From assembly GCA_007115705.1 (NCBI GenBank), contig QXEO01000548.1, positions 10,342,139-10,406,138 of the forward strand: DNA of 64,000 nucleotides. Reading direction: 5' to 3'. The notes under the pieces are model-generated. The model saw nothing but the letters and a program-made list of their open reading frames with translations. It did no database searches and was not told where the DNA came from. Positions within the stretch are counted from its first letter, which is position 1; each line of letters opens with the position of its first letter. Positions 20,676 through 33,553 of this stretch are shown piece by piece. The DNA comes from Dactylis glomerata (taxonomy: Eukaryota; Streptophyta; Magnoliopsida; Poales; Poaceae). The position numbers and the translations under genes were made by a program.

Positions 20676-23600
20676 TGTAACGACCCAAGATTTTATCAAA
20701 TTTTGGGGGAAAATTTTCGTTTTTATTTTGCTTGTGTTGATTGAAAATTCACAGGGATTTAAAACTTTTTGAGTTTATTTGAAAGCTTTGTTTGAAAACT
20801 ATTTAAAATCCTCTATTTATTTCTTGAAGAACTTCTTTGAGAAAGATCAAGTTTCAAAATACTACTTTGTGTTTATTCAAACCTATGCAAGCTATCTTGC
20901 AAAGGGATATTTACAAAATGGTTTATAAAGTTTTCTATGCCAAAGGAATGTTTTACAAATATATTTCAAAAACTATTTTTATAGAGTTTATTCTCTAATT
21001 TTAAAAGAATTACTTTAAAATCCTATTTCTACTTTGGTTTATGCAAATAAACCCTTTGTCTGAATTATGGAGTTTTTATTTGGAAATTAGTTTTATTTAT
21101 GAAAACATGTTTCTTACTGTCTTAGAATGTTAAGTTGAATTTTACAAAAATTTAGAACTTGGTTTGACCTTGTTTGGTTTCTTTATGCAAAATCTATGAA
21201 GGAATAAAGGAAACAGAAAATGAAAAAGATTTAGAACAAAAAAAAAAGAGGAAAGGGACACGGGGAACCCCTCGGTCCAGATCGGAAAAGGAGCCCATGG
21301 CCCATCTAGCCAAAACACCGAACCGGTACCCTTATCCCTCGCCCTCTCTCACTGACGCGTGGACCCCACCTGTCAGATCGTCTTCAACCTTGGTCCTGCC
21401 AGCTCCCGAAACTGCCACCGTTAACTCCTCCCTCCCCTCTTCAATTCGATTTATTGCCTGCTTAATTCGACACCCCGCCCATGTCTATAAATAGCCCTCA
21501 CTCTCCTCTCCATTTCCCCCTTCTTCCCTCTCCAAATCGCGCCCCCAGGCTGCCAAAATAGCTCGCCGGAGCCCGCTGTTGCCGTCACAGTAAACCGACG
21601 ATTCCGACGAGCACGAGGTCACCCGCCGCCCGATTTCGGTCCCTCTCTCCTTCCCTTGAACTCGCGCACCTCCCCGACCCTTCCTATTTGATTTTATCGC
21701 AGGGAACCGAGCAGCCCGTCCACGGCCGAAGCTCACCAGTGCACCGCACGTCTCCAGCCACCTCCCGCTGACGCATCTGGAAGCACCCGAGGTCCTCTCC
21801 GAACCTAACGCCTTCACCTCCTCAGCCCGAACCCCGTCATACAGTCGCCGTGGTCCAGGAACCTTCGGAACACCGACGACGTCCACCCCGAGCCGCCTCG
21901 CCGGGAAAGGCTCGCCGGAACCCTAGCCCGCGGTGAGCCTCTCCCCTCCTACTTTAGCCGTCGGATCTCGTTTGGATGCATAGGATTAGATCACTTAACT
22001 GAAGAGGTACTGCCAGATCTACACCGTCCAGATTCCTTTTAATCCAGCGGTCCATATCATCGATCTAACCGAATCGGTACGGGCCTATCAGAATCAGCCA
22101 CGTGTCGGTCTCAAATCAAACAGAGATCAAAATAGAATTTAGAAACCAGATTTTGTTCAAATCTTGTAAAATTCATAACTTTCATTCTGTAAGTCCAAAA
22201 ATAACAAATAATATACCGTTGGAATCCTTAGAACATCTAGAATCCAGTAGTGCAATAATATCTTATATTTTATGGGTTCAATTTGAAACTATTTTCAAAT
22301 TGAGTTAAACCCTTCTGTTAGCTTGATAAATTCATATCCTTAGTTCTGTTAATCCAAAAATTACAAATTTGTAGTCTTTGGAATCCTCTCAACTTGTAGA
22401 ACATCATAGGATCAAGAAACTCCAAATTTGATACGTGCACACACTTTGTGCATTCAAATCTATCCAAATCACCAATTTGATCATAGTTTGAATTCCATAA
22501 CTTATTTTAGAGTGATTCCAATTGCAGTGACTTTGTTTTACTGCAAGCTATCCAGTAGCATCACTCCCATAATTTCTTGAACCATATCACAATTATTCAA
22601 ATTCTAATATGAGAATTTGAGTATTCCTATATAGATTAATTCTATTTCTATTTCAATCAATGCTCCCTTCTACCATAGCAAATCTTATAACCATACCTAG
22701 TTATCAATGTTATCTAAACAACATCTTGATCAAGATCATATCTACTTAGACCTATCTTGTCTAGTTCACACTTATTCAAATTACAAATAGGTCATTTGAG
22801 TAAAGTGTGATACTTTCAATCTTGGTTTCTATCTTTGCCACTATGGTATTGATCAAATCAATATCATAGTACTTAACCCAATCCCATTTACTCATTAGGA
22901 ACCTTAAACCATGTTTTCAAACATCATGTATACATATCCATTACCTATAGCCATTTACCCATGTCTACTCAATCTTAGCCTTGCATTGAACTATTCAATT
23001 CGCATTTGAGTTAATTGAGTACTTCAATGTTATAAAAATCCTAGCCTAAGCTTAAGTGTAATATATACTATTTAAGAATAATTGTTGTCACACTTATTCA
23101 ATAGTATTGCTATTGCACTATTTTGTCTCTTATGTGATTTACCCACATGAGATATTCCAAGATTCAATATGCTTTGATAAAGCATAAAGATCTCACTCAT
23201 CATATTTTGTCTAATTTATATATATTCAAATTGCAATTGTGCTACTTGAGTAGAATATGAATTCATCTCAAACCTAGATTTTGTTAATGTGGTGTTGTTA
23301 TAACCCATACCATTGTATGTGTTATACACCATGTTGAACAATGAACCATTTGAGCCATGTCTTCAAATATCAATCATTCATATCCAATCCCATGCCTACT
23401 TAATCTTGTCCATGTACTGAACTATTCAACTTGCAAATGTGCTAATTGAGTTGTTCAAGCATCCTTAAAACCTAGCCCAATTCCTAAGTGCAGCAGATGC
23501 TATTTAAGAGTAATTGTTGTCAATTTACTCAATAGTGTTGCAGTTGCACAAATTGACTCTTGTGTAATTTATTTCACATGAGCTATTCCTAAAACTCTCT

Positions 23601-25210
23601 TATGCTTTGATAAAGCATAAAAACTTCATCAATTATATTCTGCCTAGTCCAATTCTCTCTCAAATCATATTGATCTTCCCCAACTAAGCCCTCAAATCCA
23701 TATCTCACAAATCATGATCCTTTGCCATATCCTTCTTGTCATAACATCTCAATAAAACTAAATTGTTGAACAAACACTTTTCAATTGTTTGATTTGTTTG
23801 ATTGTGTTGGTATGATATGCTTATGTTATGCTATTCCTTGTGCTATAGTTTTTGCGAAGAGCTACGTGCTTAGTTGAGAAAAGTGGAAAGATCGTATTCT
23901 TCAACAAGGCAAGTGACACACATGTTCCCTACCCATTTTTACTTATGCATTAGTAAATTCACCTCTTGTAGTATGCATGATAGGTGTTTTACTCAACTGT
24001 TTTATCAAATGCTTAGATCCTAGTAGTGTGTAGCTACCCCTCAAACCCCACATGATAGGATGCTAAATACTTTGTTAACTTTGATGCCATGCTAAGATCA
24101 CTTGAAAAGTGTTTTGAGAACAAGTTAAGAACTTCAACTAAAATGAAACACCTGGGTGGATTGGCTTGATAAGAGGAGGCGAGGTAGGTGGGTTCTGGGA
24201 CGCATACCTTGTAAGAGGATGTGGGAACATAATACCGCTCGGGATGGCCACCCAGGAATAAAGAGATGGCTATGTCTTCCATGCTTAGCGTACTTCCAGT
24301 GCAGCCTTATGACATTATGGGCTCTGTCTTGACTGATTAGAATGTGGGAGTGCAACTATGTGCGAGAAGATGGTGGTAGATGAATTATAGGTTGGGAGCG
24401 GATCTTGCCAGTTAGTTGCCCTCTCCTTCTAAAAGGTCTCGTTTCATTTTATGTATGGGCATAAAATGAATCGTAAGGTGAAAGTGCACAACCCTTGCAA
24501 GGTGTCTAAATCTAATCGATTAGCCGTGTCCTCGGTTATGGACAATTGAGTCTCTAGACATGGAATGTACGGAATAATCTCATCACCGATTCTGAATTAT
24601 TAAAATTTGTCTAGAAACCCCTAGGTAGGAACTAAGGACCATACACTCCGAGGGGTGGTGGTGCCTGAGGTTCCAAACCTTGTTGAGTTACGCCCAGAAC
24701 TACATACCGGCCAGTATGTAATGTATGGGGGTTGTCTTGACCCTTGAAAGATAAAATTTGTTGAGAGAAAGTATTAAAATGGATTATAGGATAAAATTGG
24801 CTTTATGCAAATCAGCCTTTGAGATCCACCAGCCAAATGTCATTGTAGTATAGTCTTTCCACAAAAATGCCACCAAATATGTGTCATTTGCCAGTACATC
24901 ATTGTACTGACCCCTCTGGGGCTGCATATTCAAACGTGCAGGTTTTATTTCGAGTAAGGAACCAGGAGTAGGATCTCGAGCTTACATTCCAACACGTCTG
25001 CCTGTGGCACTTGATGAAGATGGGAGCTCACTGCAACTATGCTTTAAGCTGTGTACTCATAAGGTAGAGGACCTATGTAACTGGATTTACGTTGTAATAT
25101 TGATGCTATTGCAATGATTACTACATTTTGTACCGTGGTGCTATCTACTGATCCAGGGAATGGCACAGATACACAGGAGATTTGCCTTTAGTAAAAGGCG
25201 GGTCGTTACA
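20676..25210 (+). repeat. LARD 5' LTR, 4535 bp
   Basis: It has TG...CA ends within an 11-bp perfect terminal inverted repeat (TGTAACGACCC). TATAAATA at 21486-21493 is the likely promoter and is followed by a CT-rich leader, so most of the LTR (about 3.7 kb) would be R-U5. The rest is AT-rich with no gene. The 133-codon frame on the minus strand at 21485-21886 is a composition artefact of the leader. Confidence 0.94.
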
Positions 25211-25212
25211 AA

Positions 25213-25224
25213 TGGTATCAGAGC
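25213..25224 (+). promoter_or_regulatory. LARD primer-binding site
   Basis: TGGTATCAGAGC lies two bases after the LTR and complements the 3' end of initiator methionine tRNA. Confidence 0.92.
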
Positions 25225-25417
25225 ATAGTGTTGCCTGTAGGATCGAGACCCTAGGTTTGGATTAGACTAGAAAGCCCTAGGATTCTTTCCTCTCTCTTTA
25301 AAAGGAAAATCAATTCGAGTTTCTAAATGAGATCAATCTATATACTTTTAGCTTGAAATTTTCTTGTAAGAACTTACCCCATTCATTTGTTTTACACTAC
25401 TCTTCTTTTTAATTTAG

Positions 25418-25939
25418 ATGACCAGCCTCATTGAATCACTGAAGAAAGGCCTAGTAATGATCATGACCCTGAAGAGTGAGACTGAGTTTCCCAAAGCATT
25501 GAAGAACCTCATGTTAAGTATGGGAATGCAAGGAGAAGCTGTTTACAAAGGATTTCCCGTGATGGATGAAGGTGAAGAATATTGGTGGGTGCAGCTTCAT
25601 TTATACAAGAACAAGGAAGATGACCACAAGAAGATGGGACTTTGGATGTTCACCAACTCCGAGATGTATCCATCATTACTAGACTCAGCGAGATGTGCTG
25701 CTTGGTCAGCAATAAAGGAGCTTGGAGAAAGACTCAAGTGGAGACTTCATAATACCCAGCAAGACCTCAAAGAAGAAAAGGAAGACACTACTGCATTGAA
25801 GGCAACCACTAGTCAACTTCAAGATGACATGGAAAAGTTGGTATCTGAACTTAGTGTTCAAGGAGACCTCATCAAAATCAAGGATGAACAAATTACCAAT
25901 CTACTGAAGCAGCTGGACCAGAACAATGGATCTGCTTAG
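25418..25939 (+). CDS. LARD first open frame, 173-residue coiled-coil protein
   Basis: It begins 208 bp after the LTR, in the usual gag position. The N-terminal half is compact and includes KGFPVMDEGEEYWWVQLHLY, GLWMFTNSEMYPS and ARCAAWSAIKELGERL. The C-terminal half (about 110-170) is a continuous heptad-like coiled coil (LQDDMEKLVSELS, IKDEQITNLLKQL). No zinc knuckle or catalytic motif is present. LARDs are usually described as noncoding, so an open frame here is notable. It may be a remnant or minimal gag that helps packaging, but the function is unknown. Bases 25940-27060 that follow are noncoding with many stops. Confidence 0.6.
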   Translation: MTSLIESLKKGLVMIMTLKSETEFPKALKNLMLSMGMQGEAVYKGFPVMDEGEEYWWVQLHLYKNKEDDHKKMGLWMFTNSEMYPSLLDSARCAAWSAIKELGERLKWRLHNTQQDLKEEKEDTTALKATTSQLQDDMEKLVSELSVQGDLIKIKDEQITNLLKQLDQNNGSA

Positions 25940-27080
25940 AAGAGTACCAAGAAGTTTTAGTTGGACCTCCATTTAGGAAATTTTAATAAACAATGACGTG
26001 TAACAAACGTTATGGTCATACCGACTTGTGGATGATCGTACCTTCCCATTTGTTTGAAAACTAGTTTGCTTGTTATGATGAATGTTTGTTGGATATGGCT
26101 TGTAGGATAAATTGTTTTGATCTGTTTTGTTTTGGGTAAGATTTTCTTCTTTAGATCTCTTCTATCTAATTCTCATCTATGCTAAGACCTAAACTTGTCC
26201 TAAAAAACCCAAACCAAAGTTTTCTCAACGACAGAACAACTGCAATGACCCCCAGTGGAGATAAGATACAGAATACAACAACAAGAGGTAGTGTTTCAAG
26301 TGCAAGAGACTGGAACATTACGCAAGAGGTTGCACAAAAGATGATGCCCCAAGACTCCAATAAGCTAGAATAGCTAAAGGATACCACGCAAACAATAAGA
26401 AGACACCCCAAGGTGTAGCTAATGTGGAAGTAATACTATTCAACCACCTCATGCAAGAAAGGTGGAAAAGAGCAAATAGAGCAATGGAAAGAGCAAACAG
26501 AGCAATGGAAAGGATTTTAATTTCCTCTTAAATGGCAAACCAAAGGATCTACAACTTAAGGAATTATTGCCATGAGCTTTGTTGAAAACCTCTAGCTAGG
26601 AACGATAGATTTTGTTTTCAAAATTCACAATAGGATTTGGGAACTTGATTCCAATTTCAACAAAACTTTTGTTTAAAAGCTAGTGAGGTTGACCAAGAGT
26701 TAGAATGCGAGATGCACCAAACCAAATGCAAGGTAATGATTGGGTGCGACATGGATTTGCGCCCCATGACGACTACTCATATTGTTCGCTCTTGTATGAG
26801 GAATGGTAAATCTAGAGAGACTTACCTACATGAGAGACGACGTCGTTAAACCATAACCTTAGGAGAATAATATGTTATATCCCTTATAGTGAGCCAGTGG
26901 CCAAAACATAGGAATACGGTGAGGATTTGGATTTTTGAACGGCTACACGAATCAGAAACGTTTTGCTCAGTGGACTTTGAATGCGAAGACTGTTCAGTTT
27001 CGACTACTGCCTGTTCAATTCACATTCCCGACCCTTCGTTTCAACTCCCCACGTGGCCTATTCGGCTACCTCCCTGAGCC

Positions 27081-27088
27081 TATAAAAG
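27081..27088 (+). promoter_or_regulatory. Internal TATA box in the LARD interior
   Basis: TATAAAAG in the context GAGCCTATAAAAGAGAGG is followed by a CA-rich leader (AGTCACAACAGAGACAACCA) and then the second open frame. It resembles a plant gene promoter and is independent of the LTR. Confidence 0.5.
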
Positions 27089-27331
27089 AGAGGTCACTCC
27101 TCTCCAGAAAGTCACAACAGAGACAACCACCACTACCTATGAGATTTCCTCCTGATTTCAAAGCTTTACGCCGCCGAAGTCTACCCCATCCCAACCTGCG
27201 ATGTCATGAGACAACTCTCCAAATCCCTGAAACTACTTTTCTTACCCATGAGAGCTTCGTTAGATCCCTTTTCCCTGAGAAGGAGTTCATCTTCGAGATA
27301 TGATCAAGTTGTTCTACGCCTTTCAACAACT

Positions 27332-27805
27332 ATGAAGACGGTTGCTAAAGGAATTCTTAAGGACCATCAGGTACCTGTGGCAAGTAGCACGACTTGCTCC
27401 GGTAACTTGAATGGGTTCAACAATGCTGGTTATAAGGCGACCTTCCGTCCCTTAAAGGTGCAAGTACCTCTCACAGAGTCCACCTTGTTTACCCCTATGA
27501 AATGCATGAGAAGACCGCAGAAAGATGCCATCCTAATTCATTGGGATGTGTGGTCTCATCATGTTCATGGGACAAGCATGCAATACTTGGCACTGAATCA
27601 TCTTTTGAGATTCTGCTATGAAAATCGGCTAAAAAGCAACAAGGAGTTTGGCGATGACCTATATGAATTCTTGGCCTTGGTAAGGATCGACCAAGAAAAG
27701 GCTAGATACACATTTTTGGAAGATGTACAACAACCAGGAAGGTTACCAGAACAAATGGTATCGTGGAAAATTGAAGATCAGAATGGTATAAGGAAACAAC
27801 CATAA
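27332..27805 (+). CDS. LARD second open frame, about 157 residues, unknown
   Basis: The same frame is open from 27206. ATG 27332 is preferred because the sequence before it looks like spliceable leader. Visible segments include KTVAKGILKDHQVP, ATFRPLKVQVPL, WDVWSHHVHGTSMQYLALNHLL and GDDLYEFLALVRIDQEKARYTFL. No known domain was recognised. It lies about 250 bp downstream of the internal TATA box at 27081. Bases 27806-28369 are noncoding. It could also be a decayed frame that is open by chance. Confidence 0.42.
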   Translation: MKTVAKGILKDHQVPVASSTTCSGNLNGFNNAGYKATFRPLKVQVPLTESTLFTPMKCMRRPQKDAILIHWDVWSHHVHGTSMQYLALNHLLRFCYENRLKSNKEFGDDLYEFLALVRIDQEKARYTFLEDVQQPGRLPEQMVSWKIEDQNGIRKQP

Positions 27806-28367
27806 GATGAAGAACCTCTAAGGATGATGATAATAAAGTTGAGATGATGAGAGGATACCCTCTCAGCTTGGTCTTCTGAATGACCCAAAGAGGAGACAAC
27901 TCAGCTTGGTCCTCTGATTGAACCAAAGAGTGACTCCTCAGTGTCCAAAGTAGCTCAACAACTACCCCGTTAGATAGAAAGCTTTACAATAGAGTAAGGT
28001 TACCTCAAGAAGCCCCATAAGGAAGGTTGATGCCCGGAATTGTGAGGAGACACCCACCTATTATAAATGAAGATGTGTACTACCTTATTGATGACAACGC
28101 GATGGATGATATCTACTTATCACCAGAATTGGATGGAACCCTTGGTGTGCCCACTTTTGAACCTAGTTGTGAACATCAAAACTTCTAAGAAGGACGATCC
28201 AGAGAAAAGGGGCACAACGATGAATGCAAGCTGAGAACAAAATGCAAGTCCCTAAGGAAGCATCAAGATACCACCAAGAGGAATTTTCTTTTAAGGGTGG
28301 TAGCCACCCAGATAACCTAATACCTACTTACTTTCTAGCCTCTTCCAATCTCGAGGACGAGATTTCT

Positions 28368-28383
28368 TTTAAGGGTGGTAGTC
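28368..28383 (+). promoter_or_regulatory. LARD polypurine tract
   Basis: TTTTAAGGGTGGTAGTC immediately precedes the 3' LTR. The same AAGGGTGGTAG occurs once more at about 28293-28303, inside the 3' noncoding part. Confidence 0.75.
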
Positions 28384-31300
28384 TGTAACGACCCAAGATT
28401 TTATCAAATTTTGGGGGAAAATTTTCGTTTTTATTTTGCTTGTGTTGATTGAAAATTCACAGGGATTTAAAACTTTTTGAGTTTATTTGAAAGCTTTGTT
28501 TGAAAACTATTTAAAATCCTCTATTTATTTCTTGAAGAACTTCTTTGAGAAAGATCAAGTTTCAAAATACTACTTTGTGTTTATTCAAACCTATGCAAGC
28601 TATCTTGCAAAGGGATATTTACAAAATGGTTTATAAAGTTTTCTATGCCAAAGGAATGTTTTACAAATATATTTCAAAAACTATTTTTATAGAGTTTATT
28701 CTCTAATTTTAAAAGAATTACTTTAAAATCCTATTTCTACTTTGGTTTATGCAAATAAACCCTTTGTCTGAATTATGGAGTTTTTATTTGGAAATTAGTT
28801 TTATTTATGAAAACATGTTTCTTACTGTCTTAGAATGTTAAGTTGAATTTTACAAAAATTTAGAACTTGGTTTGACCTTGTTTGGTTTCTTTATGCAAAA
28901 TCTATGAAGGAATAAAGGAAACAGAAAATGAAAAAGATTTAGAACAAAAAAAAAGAGGAAAGGGACACGGGGAACCCCTCGGTCCAGATCGGAAAAGGAG
29001 CCCATGGCCCATCTAGCCAAAACACCGAACCGGTACCCTTATCCCTCGCCCTCTCTCACTGACGCGTGGACCCCACCTGTCAGATCGTCTTCAACCTTGG
29101 TCCTGCCAGCTCCCGAAACTGCCACCGTTAACTCCTCCCTCCCCTCTTCAATTCGATTTATTGCCTGCTTAATTCGACACCCCGCCCATGTCTATAAATA
29201 GCCCTCACTCTCCTCTCCATTTCCCCCTTCTTCCCTCTCCAAATCGCGCCCCCAGGCTGCCAAAATAGCTCGCCGGAGCCCGCTGTTGCCGTCACAGTAA
29301 ACCGACGATTCCGACGAGCACGAGGTCACCCGCCGCCCGATTTCGGTCCCTCTCTCCTTCCCTTGAACTCGCGCACCTCCCCGACCCTTCCTATTTGATT
29401 TTATCGCAGGGAACCGAGCAGCCCGTCCACGGCCGAAGCTCACCAGTGCACCGCACGTCTCCAGCCACCTCCCGCTGACGCATCTGGAAGCACCCGAGGT
29501 CCTCTCCGAACCTAACGCCTTCACCTCCTCAGCCCGAACCCCGTCATACAGTCGCCGTGGTCCAGGAACCTTCGGAACACCGACGACGTCCACCCCGAGC
29601 CGCCTCGCCGGGAAAGGCTCGCCGGAACCCTAGCCCGCGGTGAGCCTCTCCCCTCCTACTTTAGCCGTCGGATCTCGTTTGGATGCATAGGATTAGATCA
29701 CTTAACTGAAGAGGTACTGCCAGATCTACACCGTCCAGATTCCTTTTAATCCAGCGGTCCATATCATCGATCTAACCGAATCGGTACGGGCCTATCAGAA
29801 TCAGCCACGTGTCGGTCTCAAATCAAACAGAGATCAAAATAGAATTTAGAAACCAGATTTTGTTCAAATCTTGTAAAATTCATAACTTTCATTCTGTAAG
29901 TCCAAAAATAACAAATAATATACCGTTGGAATCCTTAGAACATCTAGAATCCAGTAGTGCAATAATATCTTATATTTTATGGGTTCAATTTGAAACTATT
30001 TTCAAATTGAGTTAAACCCTTCTGTTAGCTTGATAAATTCATATCCTTAGTTCTGTTAATCCAAAAATTACAAATTTGTAGTCTTTGGAATCCTCTCAAC
30101 TTGTAGAACATCATAGGATCAAGAAACTCCAAATTTGATACGTGCACACACTTTGTGCATTCAAATCTATCCAAATCACCAATTTGATCATAGTTTGAAT
30201 TCCATAACTTATTTTAGAGTGATTCCAATTGCAGTGACTTTGTTTTACTGCAAGCTATCCAGTAGCATCACTCCCATAATTTCTTGAACCATATCACAAT
30301 TATTCAAATTCTAATATGAGAATTTGAGTATTCCTATATAGATTAATTCTATTTCTATTTCAATCAATGCTCCCTTCTACCATAGCAAATCTTATAACCA
30401 TACCTAGTTATCAATGTTATCTAAACAACATCTTGATCAAGATCATATCTACTTAGACCTATCTTGTCTAGTTCACACTTATTCAAATTACAAATAGGTC
30501 ATTTGAGTAAAGTGTGATACTTTCAATCTTGGTTTCTATCTTTGCCACTATGGTATTGATCAAATCAATATCATAGTACTTAACCCAATCCCATTTACTC
30601 ATTAGGAACCTTAAACCATGTTTTCAAACATCATGTATACATATCCATTACCTATAGCCATTTACCCATGTCTACTCAATCTTAGCCTTGCATTGAACTA
30701 TTCAATTCGCATTTGAGTTAATTGAGTACTTCAATGTTATAAAAATCCTAGCCTAAGCTTAAGTGTAATATATACTATTTAAGAATAATTGTTGTCACAC
30801 TTATTCAATAGTATTGCTATTGCACTATTTTGTCTCTTATGTGATTTACCCACATGAGATATTCCAAGATTCAATATGCTTTGATAAAGCATAAAGATCT
30901 CACTCATCATATTTTGTCTAATTTATATATATTCAAATTGCAATTGTGCTACTTGAGTAGAATATGAATTCATCTCAAACCTAGATTTTGTTAATGTGGT
31001 GTTGTTATAACCCATACCATTGTATGTGTTATACACCATGTTGAACAATGAACCATTTGAGCCATGTCTTCAAATATCAATCATTCATATCCAATCCCAT
31101 GCCTACTTAATCTTGTCCATGTACTGAACTATTCAACTTGCAAATGTGCTAATTGAGTTGTTCAAGCATCCTTAAAACCTAGCCCAATTCCTAAGTGCAG
31201 CAGATGCTATTTAAGAGTAATTGTTGTCAATTTACTCAATAGTGTTGCAGTTGCACAAATTGACTCTTGTGTAATTTATTTCACATGAGCTATTCCTAAA

Positions 31301-32917
31301 ACTCTCTTATGCTTTGATAAAGCATAAAAACTTCATCAATTATATTCTGCCTAGTCCAATTCTCTCTCAAATCATATTGATCTTCCCCAGCTAAGCCCTC
31401 AAATCCATATCTCACAAATCATGATCCTTTGCCATATCCTTCTTGTCATAACATCTCAATAAAACTAAATTGTTGAACAAACACTTTTCAATTGTTTGAT
31501 TTGTTTGATTGTGTTGGTATGATATGCTTATGTTATGCTATTCCTTGTGCTATAGTTTTTGCGAAGAGCTACGTGCTTAGTTGAGAAAAGTGGAAAGATC
31601 GTATTCTTCAACAAGGCAAGTGACACACATGTTCCCTACCCATTTTTACTTATGCATTAGTAAATTTACCTCTTGTAGTATGCATGATAGGTGTTTTACT
31701 CAACTGTTTTATCAAATGCTTAGATCCTAGTAGTGTGTAGCTACCCCTCAAACCCCACATGATAGGATGCTAAATACTTTGTTAACTTTGATGCCATGCT
31801 AAGATCACTTGAAAAGTGTTTTGAGAACAAGTTAAGAACTTCAACTAAAATGAAACACCTAGGTGGATTGGCTTGATAAGAGGAGGCGAGGTAGGTGGGT
31901 TCTGGGACGCATACCTTGTAAGAGGATGTGGGAACAGAATACCGCTCGGGATGGCCACCCAGGAATAAAGAGATGGCTATGTCTTCCATGCTTAGCGTAC
32001 TTCCAGTGCAGCCTTATGACATTATGGGCTCTGTCTTGACTGATTAGAATGTGGGAGTGCAACTATGTGCGAGAAGATGGTGGTAGATGAATTATAGGTT
32101 GGGAGCGGATCTTGCCAGTTAGTTGCCCTCTCCTTCTAAAAGGTCTCATTTCATTTTATGTATGGGCATAAAATGAATCGTAAGGTGAAAGTGCACAACC
32201 CTTGCAAGGTGTCTAAATCTAATCGATTAGCCGTGTCCTCGGTTATGGACAATTGAGTCTCTAGACATGGAATGTACGGAATAATCTCATCACCGATTCT
32301 GAATTATTAAAATTTGTCTAGAAACCCCTAGGTAGGAACTAAGGACCATACACTCCGAGGGGTGGTGGTGCCTGAGGTTCCAAACCTTGTTGAGTTACGC
32401 CCAGAACTACATACCGGCCAGTATGTAATGTATGGGGGTTGTCTTGACCCTTGAAAAATAAAATTTGTTGAGAGAAAGTATTAAAATGGATTATAGGATA
32501 AAATTGGCTTTATGCAAATCAGCCTTTGAGATCCACCAGCCAAATGTCATTGTAGTATAGTCTTTCCACAAAAATGCCACCAAATATGTGTCATTTGCCA
32601 GTACATCATTGTACTGACCCCTCTGGGGCTGCATATTCAAACGTGCAGGTTTTATTTCGAGTAAGGAACCAGGAGTAGGATCTCGAGCTTACATTCCAAC
32701 ACGTCTGCCTGTGGCACTTGATGAAGATGGGAGCTCACTGCAACTATGCTTTAAGCTGTGTACTCATAAGGTAGAGGACCTATGTAACTGGATTTACGTT
32801 GTAATATTGATGCTATTGCAATGATTACTACATTTTGTACTGTGGTGCTATCTACTGATCCAGGGAATGGCACAGATACATAGGAGATTTGCCTTTAGTA
32901 AAAGGCGGGTCGTTACA
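28384..32917 (+). repeat. LARD 3' LTR, 4534 bp
   Basis: Near-identical to 20676-25210. Differences noted by eye are one fewer A in the run near 28950, and substitutions near 31389, 31666, 31861, 31937, 32148, 32457, 32841 and 32881. TATAAATA is at 29193-29200. Confidence 0.94.
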
Positions 32918-33497
32918 TATCCGGTACGGCTTGTTGAAGGAGATGCTTGGCGGCGGCATTGAGTTGCTCATCAACTTCTTCCCTTCCGGTCAAGTTGAGA
33001 GGATCATGAGGTGCAAAGCCATTTTGGATGACCCTCCGCAAATGAGTAGAAGAGCTAGAAATATGAGATTTCATTAGACCTTGCCATTTAATAAAATTGC
33101 GAGAATCAAGATTAGGTGGAGATCCCATGTTGTTGATGTGTGGCATAGGATAATGGACCGACGGAGGGGAGTAAGTGTTAGGGGGTGGAATGTAAGCACC
33201 CTTTGCCGGACCATCATTTTTCTTAGGAGGGTCACCTTTATTCTCGGCGGAGGTGGAGTCATTGTTAGGTGGCTTCACCTTAGCCAAGGAGAGTTCCACA
33301 ATAGGTGTGGTGTTTGGGTCGGTGGGCCCAGAAGGTTTTCTTCCAAAATATTCCTCAAACATAGCCTTCATCTCCAATCTCATGGTGGTTTGCATTGTGT
33401 CCAAGGACGCCAAATGCTCCTCACGTGAGATTGAAGAGGAAGAGATAGATGGAGGAGTATCTTCGGGAGGAGTTTCTTTACTCTTATCCCCTTCCAT
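32918..33497 (-). CDS. Sirevirus A gag, N-terminal part, cut off by the LARD
   Basis: Start ATG at 33497, 45 bp after the PBS. About 193 residues are Ser/Pro/Glu-rich at first (SKETPPEDTPPSISSSSISR), then MQTTMRLEMKAMFEEYF, a proline-rich segment and FIKWQGLMKSHISSSS (the start of the gag core). It continues at 20670 in the same frame. Confidence 0.9.
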
Positions 33498-33541
33498 AGT
33501 CGCTCAAACTCTTAGGCGGTTAAGCCCGAATAAGAGACCAC

Positions 33542-33553
33542 GCTCTGATACCA
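33542..33553 (-). promoter_or_regulatory. Sirevirus A primer-binding site
   Basis: On the minus strand TGGTATCAGAGC follows the LTR end (TTTCA, then AT). It matches initiator methionine tRNA, the usual primer of copia elements. Confidence 0.93.

Larger units (their letters stand above)
20676..32917 (+). mobile_element. LARD (Sukkula-like) LTR retrotransposon, complete, 12242 bp
   Basis: The LTRs are 20676-25210 and 28384-32917, starting TGTAACGACCC and ending GGGTCGTTACA. The target duplication is TATCC at 20671-20675 and 32918-32922. A tRNA-iMet-type PBS and a polypurine tract are in place. No protease, RT, RNase H or integrase was found in the 3.2-kb interior. LTRs of about 4.5 kb with a short interior lacking pol match the large retrotransposon derivatives (LARDs) of Triticeae. 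By eye the two LTRs differ at about eight positions plus one A-run length, so the insertion is recent. It interrupts gag of Sirevirus A. Confidence 0.94.

Noticed and set aside
21485..21886. 133-codon frame on the minus strand, identical at 29192-29593
   Set aside because: It lies antisense to the GC-rich leader of both LARD LTRs, follows the TATA box, and has no domain or start context. Duplication reflects LTR identity only.
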